Positions 49,020 to 58,800 of a stretch of 64,000 nt of DNA are shown one piece after another (position 1 is the stretch's first letter; every line of letters begins with the position of its first letter). A model generated the notes under the pieces. It worked only from the letters and a program-made list of their open reading frames with translations, searched no databases and was not told the origin of the DNA. Source of the DNA: Talpa occidentalis (taxonomy: Eukaryota; Chordata; Mammalia; Eulipotyphla; Talpidae); NCBI RefSeq assembly GCF_014898055.3, contig NW_023603184.1, forward strand, positions 28,312,808 to 28,376,807. The letters run 5' to 3'. Both the position numbers and the translations under genes were made by a program.

Positions 49020-50667
49020 GGTATGGGTAGTCCCCAAACTATAAGTGTGTGATTTGAAAACAAGAAAAAAAAAGTATAATCGTCCTAAACACAGTAACCT
49101 GAGCTGAGAGTTACTAATCCAGGGGCCTGATTCCAGTCCTGTCGCTGCTCACTCGATGACAATGAACAAACTCAGTTGTGCCTCTCTGTTGTGCCTCAGC
49201 GTCTTCATCTGTGAAGACAATCCCTTCCCCGCTTCTTGTAAGAATCAGTCTGCTGTACATAGGCTCCAATTTTAAAATGGGAATAGCGAGACTATAACTT
49301 TGTCATCAGAATGGCCATAGGGAGTCTCAAACCATCTGAATCCAAATAGCAGAAAGAGAATACAGCACTTCAAATCTCAGCAGAATGAGTAAGAATGGGT
49401 CCTTCCCACAACAGAAGACAAAAGCATAAACCAGGCCAGGAAGCACAATTCTCAGAGCTTTGTCACTTTCCTTTCGGGACCCTCCCTCTGAACTGACCTC
49501 TGCTGACCTATTGTCCAGCCTTCTGCAGGCCTTGACCAGAGGTTCTTCAAGTAGACCCTGAAAACACCATCTGACCCTGGTGATTTGGTTCCATCTCACT
49601 GTTAGATGTAATACTTCTAACCTGCCTCCCTGAAAGGAAACATCCAAAGTATAAATAGCCTTATTATTGCCCCAATAAAGATGGAAGCAGAGACCCTAGC
49701 TTCTCCATGTCACACGGGTCTGGAGGTGGGTGTAGCAGGAAGGTGGGCTGTAACTGTCACAAGGGAGACCTCTGATCACTGACCTGGGAAGGAGCCTGGG
49801 TGACTCTGGAAGTAATTCTGGTGATCTAGGACATGGACCACCACACACCAAGAAAATCATTGGGACCCCAGCTATTCTTGCCTGGCTGGGCTGAAGTGGT
49901 TGACAACCTTGCCTTTTTCTCCTTCAAAGCTCTGCCCAGCTGCAGATTCTCTAGTGTTCTCCATCCCTCTGCTAGGTGACTCCAGTCACAGCCACTGATT
50001 TTACAACTTCGCCTCTTCCTGTAGTTGGCTCGCAGCTAGCATGCTCAGGTAAGGCAGTTCCTCTACTTATGTCTGCGCTTCACTGTTAGGTCTAGAAGGA
50101 CAGGTAAGCAAGTAACTTGTTTCAAAGAACTTGGGACACATCCCCTCCTGGCTGGATTAGAGGCTCTGTGAGTGGCACCATCCTGTGGGACCCTCAGAAA
50201 CATCCCTAATCTCAGCCCAACATGACATACACCAAAGTCAGAGTCCTTGAGCTTCCTCTGTCCCATGTCTTCCCTGCCCACCAACAAAAGTCCTTGATTG
50301 CCCACTCCAGCCCTGCATCTGGGGTGTTAATCCAGACAAGAGGCCCATGAGGGGCATGTTCACTGGCAGCCTGACCATCAAAGGCCACTGTTAATATCCT
50401 AGCATTTCCAAGGGGCCAAGCAGTGAGAATTGTCACTTAAGGCGCTCACTCCAGAGTCATTTTGTCTCTTACACATTCTTTATATCTGGAGAGCACACCT
50501 TACTTTCCATGATCAAAAAGGTCCCCAAGAGATTCCAAGTGCACTCCCAATCCCAACCCCAAGCCCTGCGTCTTTGATGTGGTCAATTTTGATTATTGAT
50601 TGGGCTCCAGCCCTTTGTTAAGCCCTCCTTGTGATGTGCAGGGACCTCCCTTTTTGTCCTTTCGAAC

Positions 50668-51112
50668 AAATGTCTATTAGTTTCCTAGGGCTGCTGTAAT
50701 AAAGTATCATAAACTGGGGGCTTAAAATAACAGAAATGTATTCTCTCACAGTGCTGGAGGCTAGAGGCTAGAAGTCCAAAATGAAGGTGCCTGGAGGCAT
50801 TGCTTCCCCCGCCCCCAGCTTGGGGCAGCAGAGGTTGGGGGGCCGGGAGCGTGAGGGTATTTGCTTGCCTTTCCAACTACTGGTAGCCCCAGCCCTCCAG
50901 CCCCTCTTCTTTGGGTGTGTCTTTATCAGCTTTGCTGTGTGTATGTCTGTTCCAAGTTTTCCTCTCCTCCTAAGGACACTGGCTCTTCTAAACCCAGTGC
51001 CCACCCTACTCCAGTGTGACCTCCAGTGTGTCCCCAAATAAAGTCACATTCTGAGGTCCTGGGAATTAGGACTTCCACATATCCTTTTTAGGGGACAGCA
51101 TTCAACTGCAAA
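50668..51112 (-). mobile_element. MLT1-type LTR (ERVL-MaLR), near full length
   Basis: Antisense landmarks over the whole LTR: attagtttcctagggctgct, gtaataaagtatcataaact, gaagtccaaaatgaaggtgc, ctcctaaggacactggctct, and attaggacttccacatatcc. Non-coding; no flanking viral genes. Confidence 0.88.
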
Positions 51113-51329
51113 CAGCATTCACATTTGGGGAATGTGAAAATGAGTCCACTGAAAGCATCTTTCAGTGGGAGTTTCACCTTATTTTGATTTGAGATGCTCA
51201 GTTTACCTCCATCCTGGGTTTTTAACCTGCACAACAAAAAAGCAGCACAGCAAAATAAAAAGAAACAGAATACAAAAGACAAGTTGCCTTAAATATGACA
51301 GGAAATGATGATCAATATTTGAATGGAGC

Positions 51330-51720
51330 ACACAGACCCCAATTTTCTCTCCGTTATTTTATTAGTTGCAGTTAGTTTTTGCTATTCTTTCAATGGTTAC
51401 CTTAGAGGCTACATCATGAGTCACTGATTTATCAAAGTACAATATAAATTTTACTTTTTACCAGGCTAAGCCTTAACTCCCTTTACTCCCTCCCAATTTA
51501 AACACTTTTGTTTAAGTGCATTTCACTTATGTATTTCCATTTGTATTTGATCTTTATCCCTCCCAGTGGCACCAGAGTCATCATCTGGGATGACTTTTCT
51601 TTTGTCCTTCATTTTCGTATTTCCTTTTGTTTGGGTCTGTTAGTCACATTTTTTCTCAGTGGCAATTTTTACTAAGCATGTCTTATTTTCTCTTTGTTTA
51701 TTACAGTGGAGTCTTTTGGA
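51330..51720 (-). mobile_element. Old L1-like fragment
   Basis: caatggttaccttagaggct acatcatgagtcac and the following T-rich text resemble antisense old L1. Low certainty. Confidence 0.45.
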
Positions 51721-51916
51721 AACTCAAACCAGAGCCTTATTGGGAGCTTCCCTCCAGCCCTCATAAATTTGATAGTGCCTAAGCTTTTGTCTGCGTAGGC
51801 TGACGGCTGCCTGTTCAACCTCTCAGCTTTTCAGATGCTTCCTCTGACGGTGGCAGATGCCCCAAGAGGGAAAAATAGTCCCAGGGAATGGGCTTATCTT
51901 CCCAGGCTTCCTTCTT

Positions 51917-52190
51917 TTTTTAAGATTTATTTTATTTATGCATACTAGAACTGGGGTACAGGCCAGAGGTGCCGGGGGCGGGGGAGGTGAGAGGATCCAC
52001 CAAAGACAGAGTGGGGAGCAGAACAGGTGGATTGACTGAAATACACTGCGGAGGGGAGTAGTGGGAGAGACAGAAGAGGTCCACTGTGCCATGTGGTTTA
52101 GCTCCCTGGCTGGGGATCGAGCTCCAGCTGCAGTGGCTGTGAATAGCTTCAGAGTGCTGTGACTTAACCCCTTGCACCACCAGGGAGGCC
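51917..52190 (-). repeat. tRNA-derived SINE, older subfamily (copy 13)
   Basis: Antisense copy; tail tttttttaagatttatttta, box-A end caccaccagggaggccc. Target-site duplication aggcttccttct (51905-51916) / aggtttccttct (52195-52206). A small G-rich expansion (ggtgccgggggcggggg) interrupts the body. Confidence 0.92.
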
Positions 52191-52544
52191 CTTTAGGTTT
52201 CCTTCTTCTCCAACATCTTGACCTTCTGATTTTCATTAGCTTTCCACTGTTCTCAGCAGATTTATTTTATTTTTTTTCACCAACTTTTCCAGTTGTTCAG
52301 TGGGTGGATAGGTAACCTTTGTTACATAACCTGATGATACAAGAAGCTGAATAGCTAAATAATAGCCACCAAATAGTCCCATCTGTTAGGGAAATTTCTA
52401 GAAACTCATGTAAACTTTGCTTACATCCCATTGGTCAACGTTTAGTCCTGTGATTGTATCCACCTGGAAAATATAGTCTTTATTCTGAGATGACATAATC
52501 TTAGCTAAAAATTGTGACTTCTGTGGATATTTGGAAAACCAGAT

Positions 52545-52690
52545 CCGAAGGGTTATGGTATTAGCCTCTTGGTTACTGGTTATGTAATCTGAAGCAAGTT
52601 ATTTAAACTCTCCAAATTTCAAATTATTCATCTGTAAAATGTGGTGATGATAATATCATTTATGAATCTAAAGTGAGATATGAATAACCA
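52545..52690 (+). repeat. MIR
   Basis: ttggttactggttatgtaat, aagcaagttatttaaactct, attcatctgtaaaatgtggt: MIR in sense. Confidence 0.75.
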
Positions 52691-52704
52691 ATTTTGTTTA
52701 GCTA

Positions 52705-52920
52705 AGATTTGTTATCTGCTATAGCCTGAGCTAAGCAGTAATTTCATTCCATCTGTGTTAGTCATCCCAACAATATTTTGAGGCAAGTCTTTCTTTGTTT
52801 TCATTATAAAGAGAACACTGAGGCACAAAGAGATTAAGTAACTTGCACAAGATTATACCAACATCTGGCTGCAGAAATGTGATTAGATCCCATACCCTTC
52901 AACCTACACAATCCTGCCTT
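52705..52920 (-). repeat. MIR
   Basis: Antisense MIR: gaacactgaggcacaaagag, attaagtaacttgcacaaga, then agatcccatacccttcaacc. It lies head to head with the MIR just upstream. Confidence 0.8.
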
Positions 52921-53144
52921 GTGAATCACAAAGCTGGACTGTTGAAATTCCTGAACAAAGATGACAGGCCCAGGATAGCAACACTGCTGAGTGGCTGAGA
53001 GCAGCATATATTAAGTAGGAAAATGATTGTCTAAGGGAAGGTGTGGGGCAGAACTAATCTATGCATTTTTGAGTGATGTGTGCCACCAGGTTGTTGGTGA
53101 AGGAAACCATGGGGATAACAGCATGTGGTCCCCTTGGCTTCATT

Positions 53145-53645
53145 TTTAAAATTATTTTGTGATAAATTTATACTTTTTTAATTGAAGTATAATATATAAA
53201 CAGAATGTTGCTCAGATTACTAAGTGCACCTGTCATGAATTTTCAAAACAAATATACACCCATGTAACCAGTGTCTCCCTCATGCCTTCAACCTCTGCAA
53301 CCCAAAGTTAATTATGATCTTGACTTCTAAAATCATAGGTTATTACTTTAGCCTATTTTTGAATTTTATATGAACAGAATATAGTATATGCTATTTTTGT
53401 GTTTGGGTTTTTTACTCAACATCATATTGTGAGGTACATTTCTATTGCTGCTTGTAACTGCAAATTATTCATCTCACATTACAGTGTAATATGTATAATA
53501 TCCCATTGTGTGACTATCACTATTTATTGACTCAACTGTTAATAAGCATTTGAATGATGCTGCCATGAAATTTCTAGAACACATATCTGAGTGCACAAAT
53601 ATACTTGTTTTGGGGGGCATGCCTAGAATTAAAGTTGTTGATCAA
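53145..53645 (-). mobile_element. Old LINE-1 3'-end fragment
   Basis: attgaagtataatatataaa, cagattactaagtgcacctg, acacccatgtaaccagtgtc, then tatcccattgtgtgactatc and catgcctagaattaaagttg match antisense old L1 3' ends in order. Confidence 0.75.
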
Positions 53646-53659
53646 AAGTTATGAGGGGT

Positions 53660-53790
53660 GTTAAGCTTTACTAGGTACTGCTGTGGCTTTGCTTTACCGA
53701 TGATGGAAATGAAAGCATAGCAAGGACAGAAATTTGCCCAAGGTCACTTAGCTACTGAGCCAGGAAACGAACCTGTACGCTACAGGTTTG
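53660..53790 (-). repeat. MIR fragment
   Basis: tttaccgatgatggaaatga, atttgcccaaggtcacttag, ctactgagccaggaaacgaa: antisense MIR. Confidence 0.7.
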
Positions 53791-54203
53791 GCTTTGAAGG
53801 ACAGACAGAACCAGAGATTTGGCAGAGTCTCACAGCAACATACATTTAACTTATAAGATGTCCTTATCATTAACCCTTATATAAGATGAGACCAATGACC
53901 AAGCATGAAAGGGGTAACTGATGGGTGGGGCCAAAATTGTCAGCACCACTATAGATTAGAAGGGGGTGAATCTGAATCTTATCAAAGGACAGTATGAAGT
54001 ATGAGTCCCTGATTATGCAAGATTTAGATTTAGTGTTCTTAAACACCAGGCCCTGTGAAAGGCACTTTCCCGTATGTTATCTCATTTAATTTTCCAAACA
54101 AAAAACCAAATTAATTCATATCCATAAGGACTATAAAAGCTTAATTTCAAAAGAAAACATAAAAACTCTGCAAACAAACCAGAGCCATTAAGAACTGTGC
54201 TTT

Positions 54204-54700
54204 CTATTTATAATAGCTAAGCTATGGAAACAACCCAAATGCCCAAAAATAGATGACTGGATTAAGAAGATGTGGTACATATACACCATGGAATATTACT
54301 CAGCATTCAAAAAAGATAAACTCATGCAATCTGCAGCAATATGGATGGAGCTGGAAGGGATCATGCTCAGCGAAATAAGCCAGAAAGAAAAAGAAAAATA
54401 CCGGATGGTCTTACTCATAGCAGGAATTTAGAAAACCTCAATAAGGGACCAGGAAAAAGACTAATTGCAATAAAGTAAAAATCAAAATCAACAAGCAACT
54501 ATAGACCAGAGACACACTACAGTGGGGGCCGGGGGGAGGAGAAGAGGGATTAGGGTCAGAAAAAGGGGGTGGGAATTGTATGGGGAATATAACCAAGATG
54601 AAAATGCATACATTATACAAAAATGAAAAATGATGTAAGAATTATATAAAATAAAATAATACATAAAAAATAAAATAATTGGATCAAGAAAAAAGAAAAA
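54204..54700 (+). mobile_element. Recent 5'-truncated LINE-1 with intact ORF2 C-terminal frame
   Basis: From 54211 the + strand reads as the end of L1 ORF2, an open frame of about 70 codons including WKQPKCPKIDDW and MWYIYTMEYYSAF, stopping TAG at about 54430. A short 3'UTR with a G-rich patch (gtgggggccggggggagg) and an A-rich tail follow. The target-site duplication aagaactgtgcttt is at 54190-54203 and 54701-54714. The low divergence and clean duplication indicate a young insertion that cannot move by itself. Confidence 0.92.
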
Positions 54701-55705
54701 AAGAACTGTGCTTTTCAGATGAGCCATGGAAAGAACCCATCCTGATATACCAGTCATTTGTAAGATAAAATTAGAAAACATTGGGAAAATAAAATGAAAA
54801 TTTTAAAAATGTAAGCCTTCACTTTTTACTGTTAAATTAAACAAATATAGAATTGCATTGCTAAATTGCCTGAAAAGTTTCCAAACACTCTCAGTTTTTA
54901 CCTTATATTATAGAAACCATTTAAAAAACCAATTTGCAGATCACTATTGACTTTTAGGCTACTCTTTGAGTAGCACTGATTTATCACCCATCCCCCTTGG
55001 CCTTTCAAGAGACTGGTAACAGTGGCACAAGGCTTTGAGTAACAAAACATCTGCATTAAATTAAGACCCTGGAACTCACATACATATAGGTTACTGTCTA
55101 CATTAACAGGAATTTACCAGTCTCCTGTCATTTTCAATATAACTTCCATCCAAACAAAAAAACCTTACATAGAAAGATAAAAATTACAACTAACTTTTTT
55201 TCAGTTTCAGGAACTTCCCCGCACATCTCACTGAAAAGAACATAAAACTCTTTAACTTCTCAATAAATAGCATTAAAAAGATTACTCCCAAACACATTAA
55301 ACTTAGCCTTGACTCTACCTATCCTAAACTATTATATCCCAGGCCCCCATTAATCTAGCATCACCCCCATAGAAAAACTTGTCTTAAATAAGATTCCAGA
55401 ACCCTTTAAACTATCTCCACATTGACCTCCCCAGTACAGGAGAATACTAAGATTTTGCCAAGGCAGGTGCTCTTGTTGTCTAGTGAACTCAGTTTGCTTA
55501 TTTTGTTACTATTTCCTGGTAGCCAGAATTCAACAATCCAGACTTTCCTTTGTTTGCTGCTCCTTGCAGTCTTGCTCAGGGCCTTTCAAACTTCAAACTT
55601 TTGTGTGTATAAAAATTGCCGAAGAGAGTTGTACATGCAAAAGTATGCATGAGCAATTTAAGAGATCTCCATATACAGTTTTTTTTATAGTGATGTCAAC
55701 ACTTC

Positions 55706-55983
55706 TTTTTTTTTAAAAAAAGATTTATTTATTTATGCATGCATGCATGAAAGCACTGGGTACAGTCAGAAGCGCGGGAGGGTAAGAGAATTCATCAGAG
55801 CCAGAGCAGGGAGCAGAATAGGCAGAAGGACCGATGTACACTGCTGAGGGGAGCAGCGGGGGGCAGGAGAGGTCTGCGAGCCATGTGGGACCCTCGCCTG
55901 GCAGCCGGGGATCGAACCGGAGCTGCAGAGGCTGCGGGCAACTTCGCAGCCCAGCACTCAACAGCTGAGTCACTGGGGAGGCA
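55706..55983 (-). repeat. tRNA-derived SINE, younger subfamily (copy 14)
   Basis: Antisense copy with tail ttttaaaaaaagatttattt, then three GCAT units (gcatgcatgcatg), and box-A end tcactggggaggc. The B-box region is shortened (ccggggatcgaaccgg present, one proline-rich insert missing). Flanks ctccatatacagtttt / ctccatatatagtttt form the target-site duplication, leaving about 20 bp of extra sequence before the tail. Confidence 0.92.
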
Positions 55984-56084
55984 CTCCATATATAGTTTTG
56001 ACCACATCATATATAGAATCTACATCTGTATACAGATATCAACAATTGATGAAGAATAGAATGTTGGAGCTGGAAGTGGTTTTA

Positions 56085-56245
56085 GGTGTATGATTTACAT
56101 CAAAATCACCTGATGTAGTCTCCGTAAAAAAATACCTATCAGATGTTCTGAATTAGAATTTCTAGAGATGGCAACTGTGAATGTCTATAACAACCCCAAA
56201 GAGATTGTGATGCACAATCAGGTATAAGAACTATTATTCTATTGT
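56085..56245 (+). mobile_element. Probable nonautonomous hAT element (MER20/MER5-like)
   Basis: atcaaaatcacctgatgtag, tctgaattagaatttctaga, and tgatgcacaatcaggtataa follow the pattern of small hAT elements. Diverged. Confidence 0.45.
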
Positions 56246-57293
56246 ACCGCTTCATTTTGTAGAAAAGAAATACTCAGAAAAAGGAGTAAATTTGCCCAAT
56301 ATTGTACAACTACCAAAATGTGAACTGCAAACTGCATATCTCCTGATTCCCTGACAAGAGTTCCCAGGGCTGGAGATCAGATCTTGGAAATGCCCTTGTA
56401 TATCCGATATTCTGGACAAGAATGATTCATGATGTAATCAAAACACAGTTCTATTTTGGCTTCTCGCTAAGATTTATCAGGCCGGTTGTTGTAATCTTAC
56501 CCTGCTCCTTGGTGAAAATCCTAGCAGGCATTATTACTTCTTTGCTTTCTGTTAGGAAGGAGGTGCCCCACCTTTGTAAATTATAATTCACCAAAAAAGT
56601 AAAATTATGACCCTTAAGCAAAGAAAATGTGAACAAATACTCTGTTGAGAATCTATTGACTATCTTGCTTGTTAAATTTTTGTTCTCAGGAATTGTTGCT
56701 TGTCAGTTTACTGATTAGCTCAAGTAAAGACAGATGGGTATTGAGAGGCTTTAGGAGCTGTGTCCTAGGACAGAAGCCCAGCTGGCGCTCCCTGGAACTC
56801 AAGTGGGCACTGGGAAGAGATTCAGGTCCAGGCAGCTACTCCCCAGGCTTTTCATTACTCAGACCGCATGGCTTCAGAGCACACTTCTTTGCTCCCTTCT
56901 TTTGTTTCTCTGCTCATCAGTATGCCTGTAGCTCAAAATGGACACCCCAGCTCCGAGTCTACATGATCATCACTAAATACTCAACTTCTGGCAACAGCGA
57001 CTCTAGTTTCCTTCAGATTTTTGGCTGAGACTATTTGACTGGCTGCCCTCCAGTTAATCATGAGTCCTTTCTGGGTCAGGTGATCGCCCAGGGCCAATTA
57101 GTTGTAGCTGAAAAAACACAATTGTCAAGGGGGTGGGGTGAGGAGGAAGAGCAGGGGGTAAAGTCATGAGAACTTCAAGTGGGCAAGCAAAATAAAATTC
57201 CCTTTTAATCATTTCCAGCACGAGCCCTTGAAACATTTGTGTCACTCTGTTACTTTTATTTAGACCGGATGACTTTTTTTTGGCAAGGGTTGA

Positions 57294-57320
57294 GGTGGGG
57301 GGTGGGTGGGGGGAGAGGGC
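57294..57320 (+). promoter_or_regulatory. G-quadruplex-forming motif upstream of PARVA
   Basis: Runs of 6, 3, 6 and 3 G bases separated by T, T and AGA (57297-57319) meet the standard G3+N1-7 rule with very short loops. About 560 bp upstream of the distal in-frame ATG and 690 bp upstream of the main PARVA ATG, on the coding strand. Confidence 0.7.
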
Positions 57321-57859
57321 ATGGAGAGGGTGTCTAACAAGAGCCCAGGTTGTACCTTCCCATGTATGTTACCACGACTTGTAACTTTTGTACAAGCCTT
57401 TGAGCTGCTAGATAGAAGGGTGTCTCCTAAGAATAAAGAGCCTCTGCCCGGTGCTCGGGAACTGGCTTTCGTGGGGACACACGTGGGCCTAATAATTGCA
57501 CAGGTAGAAATGCAGGGGAAGCGAGAGCTTCTCCCCAAGCAGCCAGCAGACCCCAAGAGACAGTGAGGCAGGTGAGTTAGGGTCAGCCATTCAGCCTGCT
57601 TGTGTGTGCCAGGATCTGCGAGGGTGCAGGGTTGGCGCAAAGGAGGCTTCCAGGTAGGAGAGTCGGGGTCACACACACGTACACACACAAGGCCTCACGT
57701 CCTGCGAGAGGCAGATTTGGGGCGCCCTCCCCTGCTCTGGGCAGCCCAGGGCCGCAGGCCTGCTCCAGGCGAGGGCCTGAGCGCACAGCTCCTCGCAGCG
57801 CGGAGGGCGGCGCGAGGGAGGGAGAGAGGGAAGGGAAAGGCGAGCGTGAGCTGCCTCAA

Positions 57860-57982
57860 ATGCTTGGAATAATTCCGCTTCCGTTTGGAAAGCCGCAGCC
57901 TCAGTCCCGCCGCGCCCGCCGCGTCCGCCCAGCTCCAGCTCCAGCTCCGCGTCCGACCGGCCCGGGCTGCCCGCTCCCCGCC
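57860..57982 (+). other. PARVA: PARVA 5' leader, possible in-frame N-terminal extension
   Basis: 41 open codons from ATG 57860 to the main ATG with no stop: a hydrophobic start (MLGIIPLPFGK), then Arg/Pro/Ala-rich sequence. The ATG context is weak (C at -3, C at +4). I recall that human PARVA has models of 372 and about 412 residues, a difference of about 40, which fits this start. Coding use is unproved. Confidence 0.5.
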
Positions 57983-58118
57983 ATGGCCACCTCTCCGCAG
58001 AAGTCGCCCTCCGCCCCCAAATCCCCCACCCCCAAGTCGCCCCCGTCCCGGAAGAAAGATGACTCCTTCTTGGGGAAACTCGGGGGGACGCTGGCCCGGA
58101 GGAAGAAAGCCAAGGAGG
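57983..58118 (+). CDS. PARVA: PARVA (alpha-parvin) first coding exon
   Basis: Codes the first 45 residues of alpha-parvin (actopaxin, CH-ILKBP): MATSPQKSPSAPKSPTPKSP, a basic SRKKDDSFLGKLGGTLARRK turn, ending KAKE plus one base, then donor gag g|gtgagt. Alpha-parvin joins ILK and PINCH at focal adhesions and binds paxillin and F-actin through two C-terminal CH domains coded further downstream, outside the window. The N-terminus is a disordered tail with five Ser/Thr-Pro sites (S4, S8, S14, T16, S19); S4 and S8 are known proline-directed kinase targets in actopaxin. The start chosen has a strong Kozak context (G at -3, G at +4). An in-frame ATG 41 codons upstream (57860) is also open and would give a longer N-terminus; see findings. 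Confidence 0.97.
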
Positions 58119-58778
58119 GTGAGTGCGCCGGGCCTGGCGCGCGGCGGGGAGCGGGGCCGGCCGAGGGGCTGGGGCGCGGGCGGGCGCGCGCCGCGGGCGC
58201 CGGGCGCGCGGGGGCGCGCGGGGGCGCGTGCGCACGCGTCTTGGGAATGCGGTGCGGGGACCGTCCCCGCGGGGGTTCGCCGCCGGGGCTGCAGTCAGGC
58301 CCGGGCGGCGGGGCCGGCGCCCCCGCGAGGCCCCCATTGGGTCGCTGATGGCGCCGCGTGGCCAGAGGGCCGGGGCCGCGGCGGCCTCCTGTAGGCCCAG
58401 GGCCCGCCTTCTCCGTGCCCGCAGGCTGGCATTCCCGGAGTTTCTGCGGCAACTTTTCTGGGCTCCGTCTCAGTCTCACTGTTTGCATTCGTTGGTCTTT
58501 GAAATCAGGCCTTTTCCTAGACCTGCTGGACTCCTGATTGTGGTGTTTGGGTCTTTTGTGCGGCTGCAGGGCCCAGTAGGCCCTATTAACTGGAAGATCG
58601 CAGATGTTTGTTGAATGAATGAGTGACGAGCTGGCCGTGCTGGAGTTCCAGCAGTAGGAAGTGATAAACTCTTGCCGAAGATGAGACACACTTAGCATCA
58701 TGCGCTGTGACCCTTCTGGGTATCAGCTGTTGCGGACTTGCAAAAAAAAATTTCTCACGAGGGTGAATTGAGGTTATC

Positions 58779-58800
58779 CTATTTTTTTTTTTTTTTTTTT
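58779..58800 (+). repeat. Poly-T tract
   Basis: An almost pure T run of about 20 bases followed by gcaggg. It mimics a splice acceptor but no exon-like sequence follows. Confidence 0.85.

Larger units (their letters stand above)
43779..57859 (+). other. MICAL2 3'UTR and MICAL2-PARVA intergenic interval
   Basis: 14 kb between the MICAL2 stop and PARVA. 43.8-47.2 kb is almost repeat-free and holds two candidate poly(A) sites and two candidate conserved blocks. 47.2-50.6 kb is mostly single-copy-looking with MIR pieces near 48.16-48.30 and 49.08-49.25 kb. 50.7-56.4 kb is repeat-rich (MLT1, old L1, young L1, MIRs, SINE copies 13 and 14). 56.4-57.6 kb is single-copy-looking sequence leading to the CpG island. 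No protein-coding gene was found in it. Confidence 0.85.
57690..58460 (+). promoter_or_regulatory. PARVA: PARVA CpG-island promoter and 5'UTR region
   Basis: GC content and CpG density rise sharply at about 57.69 kb and fall after about 58.45 kb; the window contains no other such region. There is no TATA box. GGAATAATTCC, a near-palindrome, and the ETS-like cttccg lie at 57866-57876 and 57879-57884. Transcription start sites are probably dispersed and cannot be placed from sequence alone. Confidence 0.85.

Noticed and set aside
57669..58701. Long antisense and alternate-frame open frames (up to 266 codons) over the PARVA first exon
   Set aside because: They are Arg/Ala/Pro/Gly-rich shadows of a CpG island where stop codons are rare. 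None has family similarity or a plausible start or splice context.
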